Assembly (NCBI RefSeq): GCF_000208865.1
Contig: NC_018395.1
Coordinates: forward strand, 5,132,839-5,196,838
Source: Neospora caninum Liverpool
Taxonomy: Eukaryota > Apicomplexa > Conoidasida > Eucoccidiorida > Sarcocystidae
Length of the DNA: 64,000 nt
Direction: 5' to 3'
Shown here: positions 1 through 13,837 of the stretch, piece by piece
How the letters are laid out: every line of letters starts with the position of its first letter
How positions within the stretch are numbered: the stretch's first letter is position 1
Position numbers and translations under genes: made by a program
The notes under the pieces: model-generated
Seen by the model: only the letters and a program-made list of their open reading frames with translations
Database searches by the model: none
Told to the model about the DNA's origin: nothing

Positions 1-27
1 CCACGGCTCCTTGATCATGCACCGCGC

Positions 28-490
28 CTACGAGAGATTCGTTAGATTTCGAAGAAACTTGTCTCTCTCCAAGTCGGTGCGAAGTTGGCGCCACTGCAGA
101 CAGCGAAAGACACATGCCCGATGGAGGCCTCAAAGCAGAAAGGCTTCATAGCGCTCGCCGTTGCTTTAAAGCCTTGCCCCCCCCCCCCCCCCCCCGTGAG
201 GGGACAGCGGCGTTCTCAGCCTCCCGAAGACGGTCCCGCCAGCCGCCGTGCCCAGGTCCAGGCCCTCGACGAAAGCGGCAGGTCGACGCGCCTCTCTCAG
301 CGAATGCGCACGCGCCGCTCCAAGTGGCTGCGCATCTCCTCGGGGCCTTTCGGTGCTCTCTCTCGACCTCTCCTCTTATACACGAGACCCGTCCTTACAC
401 ACAGCGGAAGGCACACCTGCTTGTCCAGGGAACTCTGCAAATACCTACAGATACGTATCCATATATAGCGAGAGAAATACATAGATCTAC

Positions 491-531
<41 letters not shown>

Positions 532-3500
532 ATGTGCAAAGGGAGGCCTTTGCATGCGGTGCGTGGGTCCAGAGGTTGCTGGCGTTTGTTTGTTCACTTG
601 TGATTTGCGTCTCACCTGCGTGATGAAGAGAGGAAGGACCACCCAACCCGCTTTTTTCAGATGCGCGATGCGTCTTCGACTTTCTCCAAAGGCGACCAGG
701 GGCCTGGCGTTCGAGGACGCGCTGCCGTGGACCCAACGCTCGCCGTTTTCTTCCTCGCCACGCCAGCCTTCGTTTGCCACGAGGCCTTCTTCCCCTCGCG
801 TGATCAGTCGCCCGCCGTCGCCTCTGTCCAGCAGCGTCTCGTCGGCCGCGCCTTCCTCGACAGTCCAGGAGGCGAGTGTCTCTTCCTCAGGCACACACAC
901 GAGGGCGACGCCCGTGGGGCCCCGCGAAGCCGCGTCTGAGGAGAACATGCATGCAACCCCTGGAGAGTCACGACGCAGAAAAGCGAAGAAGAGGCCGGGG
1001 AGGCGCCTACGGGGTACGGTGCATTTCGCGTGGTGTGGGAGACGCGAAGAAACAAACCGCGAGAACACTGCAAGCGACCGGAGCAGGGGAACGACGAATT
1101 TGCTGGCTACAGACAGTGAACGTTTGGGGCTAGAGACCAAGCGCGAGAAGGCGGCCTTTTTATAGGCGCGCACTGGAGAGACATACACACACACACTCGA
1201 CCGTGTTGTCCCTTCCTCGGTCGCGGGTAAAGGCTGCGGCGGTGCGATTTACCACGAGAGGCCGAAACGGAGGCAAAGTGACAGAAACAAATTCCCGTAA
1301 TCACGGGCTTCATCGCGTCCAGTCCCCGTCGTCGCAAGGCCGCGCTCAGCTGTCGACTCTCCTCAGTCAGGCGAAAACTCGCAGATCGAGATCGTTCACG
1401 CTCCAACCTGAAAAAAACAGACATGCCAAAACGACGGTGGCGTATCCATCGCCATCTAGACAGTGGGCCGGGCAAACATAAATCATTTATAAAGACAGCG
1501 AGGTAAATAGATATATACATATATATGTATATAGGTACATACGTTTCCGTCTCTCTATCTCGCTGTCACTGTTCTATCCCTCTTTTACTCTCCTTATCTC
1601 TGTCTACCCCGTTCTCTCTATTGCTTTCCCTGAGCCTTTCGGTCTCGCTCCCTCTCTCTTTCTCTCCGAGCGTGAAGCGCAGGATTCGCTTAGAAGACAC
1701 TCCTGGCCGTTTCGCAGCCACTGCGACGTTTTCGTCTTTGCAGCGTTCTGTGGGCTGTTGCGGTGTACCACTTGAGTCTTGGGAGATCTTTGAGGAGAAA
1801 GTTGATCAGTTTGCTGTCGTGAGCATCTGTCTCTTGCAGGTGTAAGTGCGACGGGGCCCGAAGAAGGAGACAGAGGTAGATTTCGTATAAACTGATCAGT
1901 TCCTCGTCCCGGACTGGGATTTCTTCCTTCCCTTGTCTCGCTGTTTCGACACCTGAAGCACAGACAAAACGCGCGACGTGAAAATCGGAAAAAACATCGG
2001 CCGCCTCGCACGAAACAGAAAAGAGCCAGGACAGAGGCGAAAGAGTCAGGTTGTCCCTCTGCTCTGGAGAGAGGGGCCTGAACCGCCTTTCCACCTTCGT
2101 CTTTGTGCCACATTTCAAAATCGCCTCTTGCTGGCACCGCCGCCGATCAATCACCAAGGAAAGCGCTGCGTGAAGTACGTTCTCAGACCTCTCTCACCAC
2201 ATCTGGCAACCATAGAGACACCTGGACATCCCACTCCTCACATACAGATATATACATATATCTATATATACATATATATACATATATATACTCAGGTAGA
2301 TTGATATAAATGTGTGCATGAATACACTTTGATGATTGATATGAAGGATTCGGTGTGTTGCCTGAAAGCCTGATACTTTTGATCAACACATTCAGATCTG
2401 TGGAATCTTCTGCATGCATATGCGGTTCACTCTTAGGGCCACCCAAAGCCCTCGAATAAAGCGCCTTAAGTGCGTTTTCGAGGCGACCGTTTGAGCATGA
2501 ATACGTTGGAGACAGACACGCGTGGCCCAGCTCGGGGTAGCGTTGTTTTTTATTGGAGGCTTCAGAATGGCTGTTTGCGTATCTCACAACTAAAACCAGA
2601 TTCTGTATTCTAGGTACTAAACTGTCTCTGCTTTCTCGAACGCCCAACACAAGACGCGCCCAGGTGGACTTACGGTTTGCCACGAGGTCCACGCAGAATC
2701 GAAAATGGTCCACGAGGCTGCCGAAAACAGAAAGAGAAAAAGACGGACAGACGAAAATTCAGATCCCAAAGAGATCATCGTGGAGATATGGAACGACAAC
2801 CAAGAATGCAATACGGATGCTGTAACAAATCCTCGAAAAGCCGTACGAAATATACGCAAATAAATATGCATATATATTTGGATAGAAGAAGTACGAATCA
2901 AGTGGTACCCGTTTGTGTGAGCAAGGGACGTGGAAGACTCCCTGACTCGTGCTGCGGCAAAGGGGAGTTCTACACATAACACTCTAGCGCCTAAAGAATA
3001 TTTTCTGAAAGAGTGCGGCGCCTGTATCTCAGGGGCCAACCTAAGCGCTTTCAACGAGCACGCGTTTTGTCTCGGACCTCCTCGGCGGCGCGTCGCCTAC
3101 CGTTTTGTCAGCGGCGTCGTGGGGGCGAGGCCGAGAAGAATTCGAATTTGCACGCGAAGTGCCTCGGAGGGAATGATTTCGTGATGCACGTGGCATTCTG
3201 CAGGCTCGGCTGCCTCGCCGTGAGGCCAAGACGAGTCGTCACGCCCAAACAATCGGCTGTATCCGGCGATTTCGGTTTGCGCGGATGCCGGCGCCGGAGA
3301 CAGCGACGCCTGGAGAGCGCCCTGGAGCACCCCGAGCCGCGCCAATGCTGCGCTTTGAAATGCGGAGTGCGGGAAATCCAGCGCGGCGGCACAGAGTGCA
3401 ATCTCGGCGAGGAGACAGTCCATCAGACACGGAGCGGGAGAAGAGACTCGGAGCAGCCGGTCTGAGAACCTGAACGGCGCGGGACGGCAGAGCAAACACC

Positions 3501-6500
3501 AGGGAGGTTGAGAGGCTCTCAGAGAACGCAAACCGTCTTGGGCTTGACGGAGCTCGGAACACCGCAACGCACGAGACACTGTGGGGAAGACGAACAAGAC
3601 GCAGAGAGACATGCGAACCTTCGACGTCCTCGGAGGAAAGACACAACCGTGTGGAGACGCGATACAACATGTATGAAATACATGCACGGATATGTACACG
3701 GAGCTGAGCAAATACACACAACCGTACTCACGCACAAAGACTTCACGCACACTATACAAATCACACTGCACAAAGCGAGATGCGCTAAGCTTCCCATCTG
3801 AGCCTACAGCTATGTTTATATAGATACATCAATACATATATATATATATATATATATGTATATAGAGAGTTATGTACAGGGAGAGAGATGAACAGAGAGG
3901 TGGAAGCGTGGTCGTTTGTCGACAGCCTTTTCACTCCGATTTCCTTTTTCTTTCCGTCAGACGCTGAGGCCAGAACTGACCAGGAGAGAAGGCGCTGGAG
4001 GACGGGTCCGAGTCGCGTCCTCGCTGCGACGAAAGCCTCCATCAAGTCGAGCAGGCGCTGCGCAAAAAAAAAAACGCATACAGAGACGAGAAAAAGCACA
4101 GCGAACATGAATAAGAGATGCGTTCCCGAGCACATCCACCTCGGCTACGAAAGTGACCGGAAACAGACACGCACCCCACGTAAATAAATAAATATATATA
4201 CATATATATATATATATATGCGCATAGAAAAACGTATATAAACAAGAGCGGCTATATTCAAGTCCTGGAGATGCACCATAAAAGTAAACCCATATATTAT
4301 ATATATATATATATATGTTGAGTATTTATATCTCCATCGTGGAGCGTACATGCTGGGTGAGAAGGGAGAGGTCAGCAACGAGGAGGACGTTCAGAAGGCG
4401 CTGAAGATGTCGTGGATCTGCATCCATTTCGAGGAGTCTCAGCATGCGCAGGAGCGTGGGGATGTGCCTGCATGCACGAGGAATACATGGACAGAAGCGG
4501 TAGTGAGAACGCCCCTCAGATTCCACGACAGAGTCCTGTGATTCAGGCGCGCGCTCGGACGGCACAGGTACTGGAGCCTCCTGCGGCATCCGCCGCATTT
4601 TAGTTTGGAACATGTAAAAGCGAACGCCGAGATTCCCTTTCCTAAGACAGCGAGGCGGAAACGGACAAAACGTGAATTCGGATCCTCAGGTAAACAAGAG
4701 TTAGGTTCACCCTGAGAAGCAAAAAGCTATTTAAAGCAACTAAAAAGAAGAGAAGTGCCACAAGGAAACGTTTTACAGATATGCGTTTGTGCGAAAAGCA
4801 CGGTGAAAACATTTGGCAAAAACCAGGAGAACCAGGCTGGCCCGCAACACGCAAACGCCTGGCAAACAAGGGTCGCGTCGTTCTCCTCGCCGCCTCCTCC
4901 CTCGTGCGCGGGGCGTCCTGTCGACGCCTCCATTCTCCGCTTCTCGCGTCTGTTGATGTGTTCAATTGCTCCACCTTTCTCCCCGTTCCAAAGTCGGATT
5001 TCTCTTTCCTCCGTGTGCATCGCACGCACGCCTCTGAAGGATCTCTCTCTCTTTGCATCCTCTCTCTCCCTTTTTTTCGCTCTCTCCTTTTCTCCCCGCT
5101 TTCCGTTCGCCTCTGCGCACTCCTCGTCTCCCGTTTCTCTTTCTTTTCTTTTCCGCTCTTACCCCAGAGCGAGATCGACGGCAATGCCTTCGAGAGCCGC
5201 TGAGTCTCCGGAGCGGACTCGGTGCCCCGCGCCAGTGCCGCCTCTGGGGCCGTCGCCGCCCGTCCGCGCCGCCTCGCCTTCTCTTGCGGCCGTCGGTGAG
5301 TTGGAGCGGGCGAGGAAAACCATCTGATTTGCATGCGCATGCAGAATGGCGTGACCAGTCGCCACCCTGAGGAGCGCGAGAGGCGTGTACGGGACCGCCT
5401 GGCGAGCCGCGCGGCAGAGTCGGCGCACGAGCGCCACGTTCCCGGAGAAACGCTGACTTGCAGCCTCCGCGACGGAGAGAGAGGCGAGAGCGGGAGACGC
5501 GGTTTGTTGTCGGTCTCGGCGGTGCTGCTCGCCCCTCAGCTGTTCGTCGTGGGAGCGGAGTGAGGCGCCGAGATTCGTCGCGGAAGAAGGCGCGGGTGTC
5601 GTGCCGGCAGAGGCGGGGAGCGCAGGCGAGAGAGGCGACGCAGGTGTCTCGAGGAAGCGAACAAAGGAAGGAAGAGAAGAGAGGGTCGGAAAGTGGGAAG
5701 CGTAGCAGGAGATGGGCGCCTCCGTGGTGCACAAGGGGGCGAGGAGCATGGCGAGGTCCATGGCAGAGAGGAACGGAGAGAGGAGCTCGGGAATCAAGGT
5801 CCGGAGAAAGGACGAAAGAGGCGAGAGAAACGTGATGTTGCTCGGGGACGAGGCAGTCGCCTGGGGCGCGGACGCCGAGAAGGCTCTCGGCAGCAGCGAG
5901 GAAGAGGCCGTGAGGGAACTTGGACGCGAAAAAAGATACACGAAAAGGAGAGGCAGAAGAGAGAGGGGAAGTTTCGGAGACGTCGCAGGCGCGGCCGTCA
6001 TCGGAGACTCCGCCTCAACAGAGTACGCGACGTCCGACTCCCCCACGGCTGCCGTCAGACCCGCGACGCGATTGTCGATGTGCTGCGCACAAGAAACTAA
6101 AAAGAAGTAAAAAGACGTAAACAAGGAGCGAGAAAGAAGGAAACAGAGGAAGAAGGAGTAGAGAAGGAAGACAGAGAAGGAAGCAGAGAACGGAGAGAAC
6201 GCTGCGGAAAAAGGAGAAAAAGAAAGGAAACCCAAAGAGAAGAAGGACGGGAAGGAACGCGAGGCGAACGAAGAAGAAGACAGAAAGGAAGAAACAGAGG
6301 ATATACGGAAGGGATATTCGGAAAGCAGAAAAGAGGGAAAGGTGGAGATATCTGGCTACCGTCCTTGTGGCCACATTCCCAGGAACAGAAGACTACGCGA
6401 CAGGAGCGTGTGGAGCTTCCCAGCAAAAAAAAGGTTGTTCACCTTTCTCAGATCGAAGAGCGCTGCGACTCCAAGGGTCGGCTGCCGCTCCAGGGCGATC

Positions 6501-7712
6501 ACCAGAGCCATCAGAGCAGCCAAGTCTGCGAAAAAAACGAATCACCCGACAAAGGCACGCCAAAGCACGTCCCGTCTTGCGCCCAAGACCTCAACGTCAA
6601 GACGAATGGGCGCGATGTATAGAGGACAACAAAGCTTCGACAGTCGATACAGAGGCATGCGCAGAGAGAGGCGCGCCTCGCCGGTTACGTGCTGTGCATG
6701 CACATGAATCGAAACCGACGCAACAGCGGACCTAAATACTTCCATTAACGTAAGACTGCAGACACAAGCAGCGCAAGCACATATGCACACACTATGCATA
6801 TGCACATGCATATTTTGCTTACATGCGGTTCTACACACCCGTATCCGTCTACCTATCTTGATATCTTTATATATATCTTTATATATATATATATATCTTT
6901 ATATCTTTATATCTTTATATGTGTATAAAAACTGAATGAGCGAGTGTTGGCACGTGGAAGGTGGAACGTCAGCGCGTAGACAGGCCGCCTTCGGTTGCGT
7001 GGGATTGCATGCACGTGGCTGCGAGGCCCGTGCGGCTGACCTTCCGTTTCCACGTGCAGCCGCCGGAGCTGGCGTTCGAGGATGCGCCGCATGGGATTCC
7101 CGAGGACGAAGTCCTGAACACCGAGAGAGGCGCGCAGGCGTCGCATGCACGTGGAAGAGACCGAGACAGAGCCGCGGCGAAAAAACCGGGTGATCTGAGA
7201 GGAAGAGCGACTTCCCTTCTCCACACCGGGGAGGGTGACACACCGGAAGACGAGGACGAGAAAAGAGACCAGAACCGGAAGCAACCCACCCGTCGGCAAG
7301 GACGAGGAGAGCAAACGTTGCATGCATGCAGGGAGGTAGAACAAGACAGAGAGAAGGCCCGAAAGAAAGGTCGCGTGCCGGAGACAAACGGGTTTCTAGG
7401 CGAGACAAGAGAGGGTCGGACAGGCAGACGTACTTCAGAGGCAACGAGAAGCCTGCAGATATCTTCCGGGCGAAGAGTCCAATTCTCGTCTTCTATTCGA
7501 CGAACCGCTTCGGTCAGCGCCAAGCGCTGGAGCGGCCGGTGCACGTAGCCATCTGACCAAACACACACAAACCAAACATTTCCGCCACAAAACCATACAA
7601 ACATATATATATATATATACATGTATGCATTTGAACGCATGAGTATTTGGATGTTTGAACACGGAGCAACGTATGTCTCTCCCCGTACACATTATATTCA
7701 TATCCAATATAA

Positions 7713-7743
<31 letters not shown>

Positions 7744-8387
7744 TGCATGGCTCTGCTTGTGCCATCCTGTCTAGATACAACTGGATACACTTCCAGCTCT
7801 CTAATTTCTCATGGCATATCTAGACATATATATATATATGTACATAGTTGAGTAGGTATTCTTGCCGGGATGGGTGACTGGTAGACAACTCGCGAGGCGC
7901 GCGTGGCAGGTTGCAGGTGAAAACGCAGAGGGGGTTTTTTGGCGCCGAGGAGTGCATGCAGAGAGCGGCTTACAAGTTCTCATCCCCACGAGGAAGTCGA
8001 TCAATTCGTGGAGGGAAAGGGTGGCAAGGTGGCGTCGAAAGATGGCCAAGTTTTCTCGGACTCCAGCGGGCAGCGAAGCGCCGTTGGCATCTACATGCAC
8101 GCCTGGACTTTCCAGAGAGCCGAGCAATTTATCTTCAAAGTCTGGTGGCCCAAAAGAGAGACACAAGAGACGGTGCACGCGTCCGACGAGGGGAGACGGC
8201 GGTGCAAGCGTCCGAGAAAACGGCGCGCAAAGCGCCTCGTTCCGCAGCTGGTGTAGAGACACCAGAGGCTCCAGCTGAAGACATGCGCACATGCATGCAA
8301 AACAGATGAGGCCACGGGGAAAACTCACCTGGCCCCTCCTCCCACCTGGAAATCTCAACTTCATAAACATACAAGTATCCAGGTTGC

Positions 8388-8419
<32 letters not shown>

Positions 8420-8551
8420 GGAGATTGTGATCGAAATCGACAAACCTGCACGCGCACACAACCGTAGAAAAGACATAAAGTCGCTGTGCTACAGAGTACC
8501 GCAGCGTAGCCCGTCGGGTTGGGATGTATGGTGCCCTAGACCCACAAGCAG

Positions 8552-8584
<33 letters not shown>

Positions 8585-10417
8585 TGCGGAGAGAAGGACT
8601 GCAATGATGTTCTTATCCGCATACGCATGCGAGCGCATGCATATATATATATATATATATATATACATACATTGATACGGAATTGGAGAGTTGAGAGTGC
8701 TTACCATCTTGAGAAATCGCACCCAGGTTTGCAGCGGCCAGGCCGCGCGGCGGGCGACGAAGGCGTCCAAGAGCTGCTGCCACGCGTCGCCGTTCTGATC
8801 AAAAAAAGCGGAGCCTGAGGGAGTGGGAGCGGAAGAAAACGCCAGAGACGCAAAGACAGGAGGAATCATACAGGAGACCACATTTTTCGCTTGTATGCTG
8901 TCTCGTTTAGATATCTCAAGAAACCTGGATGTGCGCTGTCTCATGCCACCCTCGTCTGCTTGCCTGCGATCCCGCACGTTCGTGCTTCGCCTGTGGCTAC
9001 AGCGGCACGCATGCATGGCGCTCATATCTTCGTCTTAGCCGTTTCTTCTCCCGAGTCTCTCGCTGCTGCTTCCTTCCCATCTTTCTCTATTTCTGCTCCT
9101 CTTTTCTCTTTTTTGTTCTCGGAGCCTACAGGCCTCTTGGCGCCGACACTCGACGGCGAGGCGGCGATAGCTCAGCGTCTTGAGACGATGCGCGCCGCTG
9201 GCAGATAGCGCAGCGACGAACACCTCGTGGGCGAAAACTTCACAAGCCTGAAAGCACGGAAGAGAGAAACCATGCGGCAATCAAGCAGCAGCCAGGGACG
9301 CACAGAGCCACAAAGGTCGAAAGAGGCATGAGAATGACTGAACCGCAAACCTTAAATATCGACATATTTAGGGAGTAGGGCATACACACCGCCGCTTGGA
9401 TCACATCAAATCGTACACACATATGAATGCGCCGATGTACATAGACATATACAGACACATACACAGACACATGTCGACAGAGAGGCACACGGACAGATAT
9501 ATAGACAGATATAGATGTCTCGACACCTGAAAACTCGAGACATGCGAGGCTTGTGGCCATATGCTTCAAGACGAACGTGTGAGGTCGACGTCGAAGAGGA
9601 CCTCAGGAGACTCTTTACCCTAGGACCGCATTGTCTATATGCGTGCATGCATGCAAACATGGACAGGCACATCCATGTTTCTCTACCGATTTCGACATAG
9701 AGCAGGAGCAGAGACAGTCGCAGGCTCATGGCCCTTGTGATATAACCCAGAGAGACAAAGCGACATGCATCTGAACGTATGAACAAGCCTGCGTTGAAAT
9801 ATATCTTTATCTCTGTTTTTTCATGGATGCAGACACCTCTGCATGTATAGTCCGCGAGGAAGCGTTCGGGGCCAACTGTTCTGGTTTTGCTTACAAAGGC
9901 GAGTTCCTCGACGGAGAAGAGAGGAAGAAAACGACGTGCATGCGGCCACATCAGCGCCAGGCAGGCGGCACTGCTACAGACAATCTCGCGTTGCTCCTGG
10001 GGGGCCACGTGCTGCAGCAGAGCCCAGAAAAGCCAAACGCAGCACTCCGCATTTGACACTCCAGTCTGGTTCACGTCACCCAGCAATTGGCAATCCTACA
10101 GACCACGCCTCCTCGTACCCATGCATGTGCATATCCATGTGCATACATATGCATGTAGACATACTATAGGTAAACACATATGTCTAGATAGCTTCCTACC
10201 ACCGTTTGCGTATGCATACATATGGAAAAACGGATATCGATATTCATATCGAGGTCCGGAAAGGCAGATGTGAGAGCAAGAGCTTGAGGCGCGATGGCCT
10301 TCGCACGCATTTGGTTTTCTTTTGTCCACACCTTTTCGATGCTTTAAACAATTACAGCGTTCAGGCACTGTGCCAGTCGGCACAGATTCAAAACAACGCT
10401 ATAGAGCACACATGCAG

Positions 10418-10449
<32 letters not shown>

Positions 10450-13400
10450 GCCTTTGTATTTATATGTATGCGTATATATATATATATATATATATATAGT
10501 TTTATCTTCACTTTTGTGTATGTGAATGTGAAAGACGGGATGGCGACCAAATCGTAGAGTCGATCGCTCTGCGCAGAGCGTAGGCGTCGGCGAGAAGACG
10601 TCTGCGTCTTTTGAAAAGAACGCTCGGGAGCACGGGGTAGATGTGGCCGATCCAGTTTTGTCTCACCTGGAGATGTTGGATGCCAGTGAGTAAATTGAAA
10701 ACGTCTGACGTTTGGAGCAAGCCGAGCCGGGAGGAGATCGCGGCGAAGGCTTTCTGCATGGCGAGACCACTGAGGCCCTGGAGCAGGAGAAATGCAAACC
10801 ACGAGACAAAAACTGCAGAGGCAGAGCGGACGAAGGCCGAGCGTAAGCAAACACCGTTCTGAGAGATGATGGACCGCCCGGCTCCGGCGCTCGTCTCTTC
10901 CCTCGACGTCAGCGACACTGCATCGGGGGAAAATGGGAACGACGAGAAAGATGAAAGAAGCCGCATTTCCTCCTCTCCGTCTGCCTTTCAGTGACTCTCT
11001 CCACTGCGTCTCTGTCTCTATCCGCATGACCCTATCATCTATCAATCTACCAATTTCATCTCCGTACCCTTCGCTCTCGAGGCGTCCTCTGCCTTTTTTT
11101 CTCGCCTTCGAACTCCCTTTCTTCGTGCTCTCTTGGATCGTCTTCTCCCTCATCTACGTGTCTTCCTGCCTCCCTCTGTCTCTTTCCTCCTATCTCCCTC
11201 TCTGTCTCTTCTTCCTATCTCACTCTTTCCTCGCTCCCTCTCTTTCTGGTTGTCGAGGATTGTTCCCTTTGTCTCCTCTCGAGACGCTTCCGCTGCTTCC
11301 AAGAACGGGCTCTTCGCCCTGTCCACCGTTGGCTGCCGGTGTCTCCTTTCGTTATCTTTCCACTGCTCCATACCACCGTCCCGCTCTTCTTCCACCCTCT
11401 CCACCTGGTTGTTTTTGCTGTCCTTTCCCCTCCCGCGTTTCTCTCCTTTTTCGACTCCTGCCCCTTCGTTTAGTGCCATTCCCCCTTGTTTTTCGACGCT
11501 TTTTCCTTGCCTTTCGAACTGCTTTTCGCTCTCTTACCAGATGCCGGGAATCGAACGCCTCCCGGAAGAAGCGGCAAGCTGCGCTCACAGATAACCTCGA
11601 CCAGTTAACTTTCCTGCGAAGAAAAAAAACGCGGAAACGAATCTCAAGCATGACAAACGCTCTCGCCACCAGTGTGTGTCGCCTTTCTTCAGCCCAGCTG
11701 TCGATCCGCGTTCCTCCGTTCCCTGCCTCTCGTCCTCTTTTGCCCGTTTTTCTCCCTTCTCCTTCTCTTTCTTCCGCTTTTCTTCTGGCGCCTACCAGAG
11801 GAGCTCCTCGATCACATCCAGTTGGTTCAGCAACACGACGGCTCCAACTTGATCAACAACTTCCCACTGCGCGACGCCTGCTGCCGAGGAAATTTCTTCT
11901 TCTCGCGGCCTGCCAAACTCCCACCCGCGGTGCGTCTGCGGTCCTTGCCTCGCAGTCGGCGGAGAGGCAGTTGCAAGAGAAGACGCGCCTTGCAGAGAAG
12001 AAGGGGGAGGAGAAGGGAGAAGGGGGAGGCGGACGTGAGCCGCATGCAAGGCTGCTGCGAGGCGAATGGGAAGTTGAGGGAAAAAACGGAGGGTTTGGGG
12101 AGTGAGAGAGAGGACAGTGTGTTGCAGCCAAAGAGCAATTTCCGTTCGTATCGCAGGAGAAGCTGCCGGGGCGGAAGGCGACCGAGGCGGAGCCTGAGGC
12201 AGGTGCCGTAGCGCGCGAGGTCCGAGAGGAAGAGAAGGAAGAGAGGAAAGAGGAGACGCCGGAGGCAGAAGAAGAAGAGACGCTTGCGTGAAATGGAGGA
12301 CGAGACGAGAAATCAAGTCGCGATCAACGCCAGGCCGCTGCGGGTGATACGCAGCAAGGAGCAGTGGCAAGGCCTCTCGGAGGTCGAGTTTCAGAAGACC
12401 GCCTTCGTTAGGTATTTGAGTATTTTCGCCGATTTCGTCAGCTTCCGAGCTTTCGGTTCCTGGTCGGGGTGCGTCCCGGCTGGCCTCAACGTGACGGGCG
12501 AACGGCTTATAGTCGGAGACGGGCGGTTGCGCCAAGCTCACGTGGGGCAGCAGCGCAAGCAGCAAGAGGAGGTCGAGAGAGGCGGGCGCCGACGCCCGCA
12601 GGAGGCCTTCGACGTGCGCCTCCTTTATGCCAAACTGCGCAAGGTAACGGGCATACAGAGAGGCAGAAGGGGAGTGAGAAACCGGCCGGGAACTGTGAGG
12701 AGAGACGGCGGAGGAGAAAGGGAAGGAAGGGACGGGGAAGACAAGGCGGCACGAACGGATAGCGGGAGAAGCGAGGACATGACGCCATATGTCAGGAAGC
12801 GCATGCAGAGAAAGCAGCAGGTTCGTTAAGAATCTCGGATCAGTCGAGTTCTCAAGGAGAGGAAGCACCGCACGCAGCTGCTTGTCCTGCGACGCCCCGT
12901 AAGCAAAAAACGTTGGCGTCTCCTCGCAGGGAGACACGAGAGACACCGAAGCACAGACCGTCTGCGAAGCAGCGGCAGAAGACGACCGAGAGGAGGAAGC
13001 AGCTGAAGATGAAGAGTGAGAGGAAGAAGAGAGAGAAGAGGAAGAAGATGGAGAGGCAGATGGAGAAGTCGAGGAGGCAGATGGAGAAGAGGAGGGAGGG
13101 AAGGACGGCGAAGAGGAAGGTGCGGGCGAGCGAGATGCATGTAGCGTTTGCGTCGAGAGCGGAGCACACGAAGAGGCCTGGACACTCTCACTCAAGAATT
13201 TTTCTAGAAAAAGAGGAGACGGGGATGCATGCGGTGCCGAGGAGAAGGAACGCGAAAGAGCCAGCGCCGAAGCAACCCCGGAAGGAAAGGATCTTCCGGC
13301 ATCGCGTCGGGAATCGTTTTGCCCGACAGCGAAGAACGCGTCCGAGAGCCTGTGGGGAGGCAGCCAGGATTGAGGAGACACACGAGCCTCTCCGCGCTTC

Positions 13401-13837
13401 CTGGAAGGGACACCCTGCCGGAGTAGCCGCCGTCGGCCTTTCGGAGACGCCATGCGCGGGGCTGACGTGTCTCCTTCCAGCCACCGAGACAGCACCCATT
13501 TCGCGCGGGGTGCGGAGCCACCAGAGCGCCGCCTGGAGGCGTGCAGGCGTGTCTCCTGTGGGGGCGTAACGCCTGCAGCGTCAGGTGGGAGAGGAAAGGC
13601 AAGAGAGAAAGGAGACAGCGAGGACAAAGTGGAGAATAAAGCAGCGGCAGGCAGGAAAGAAGAGAAAGAGGCGGAAGACGAATTAGGGAACTTCGGTGCA
13701 GAAGGTGAGAAAGCAAGAGCAGACGGAGAAGACAAAGAAGTGGAGGATAGAGAAACCGAGAAGGAAGACTGTCGCGCGGCGACGGAGACTCGCGGGCCGC
13801 GCATCCCCTGACGGCGCCAGAGGGGCGAGAAGGCCAT
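28..13837 (-). CDS. Large RAP-domain protein with helical repeats, probable mitochondrial RNA-binding factor
   Basis: Nineteen exons join in phase: 13837-11796, 11613-11538, 10777-10667, 10011-9895, 9247-9130, 8814-8705, 8274-7974, 7552-7434, 7113-7041, 6525-6443, 6082-5163, 4467-4350, 4057-3963, 3469-3101, 2717-2674, 1952-1772, 1407-1253, 959-616 and 93-28, giving 1,813 residues. The start MAFSPLWRRQGMRGPRVSV is Arg-rich without acids, like a mitochondrial presequence. The ATG context ACAAGATGG is strong. Residues about 240-288 are a Ser/Pro tract. The middle is a chain of short Leu/Ala-rich helical repeats (for example DLAALMALVIALERQP), as in FASTK/HPR/RAP proteins. The last two exons form a RAP-like C-terminus: R..HLKKAGWVVLPLF followed by W..L...L.R..FLRNL. 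RAP proteins of apicomplexans are known or suspected organellar RNA-binding proteins. Family and structure are solid; target RNA and location are inference. The first half of the RAP domain is weakly conserved. Confidence 0.88.
494..531. repeat. (TATC)n tetranucleotide microsatellite
   Basis: About nine TATC units lie in the last intron of the RAP gene, near a 19-base C run at 177-195. Both are likely length-polymorphic. Confidence 0.93.
8394..8667. repeat. Cluster of three (TA)n tracts in a RAP-gene intron
   Basis: TA runs at 8394-8420, 8551-8579 and 8639-8667 all fall in one intron (8275-8704). Similar runs occur in other introns of this gene at 3836-3857, 4192-4219, 4292-4317, 6868-6895, 7718-7742, 10420-10450 and 10473-10498. 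Confidence 0.9.

Noticed and set aside
494..531. Possible CRISPR-like or mobile-element terminal repeat
   Set aside because: It is a simple tetranucleotide microsatellite in a eukaryotic intron, with no spacers, target-site duplication or transposase nearby.
10933..12105. Plus-strand frame of 390 codons
   Set aside because: It lies antisense to an intron and exon 1 of the RAP gene. The product is Ser/Leu/Pro/Phe low complexity driven by a pyrimidine-rich tract, with no domain.
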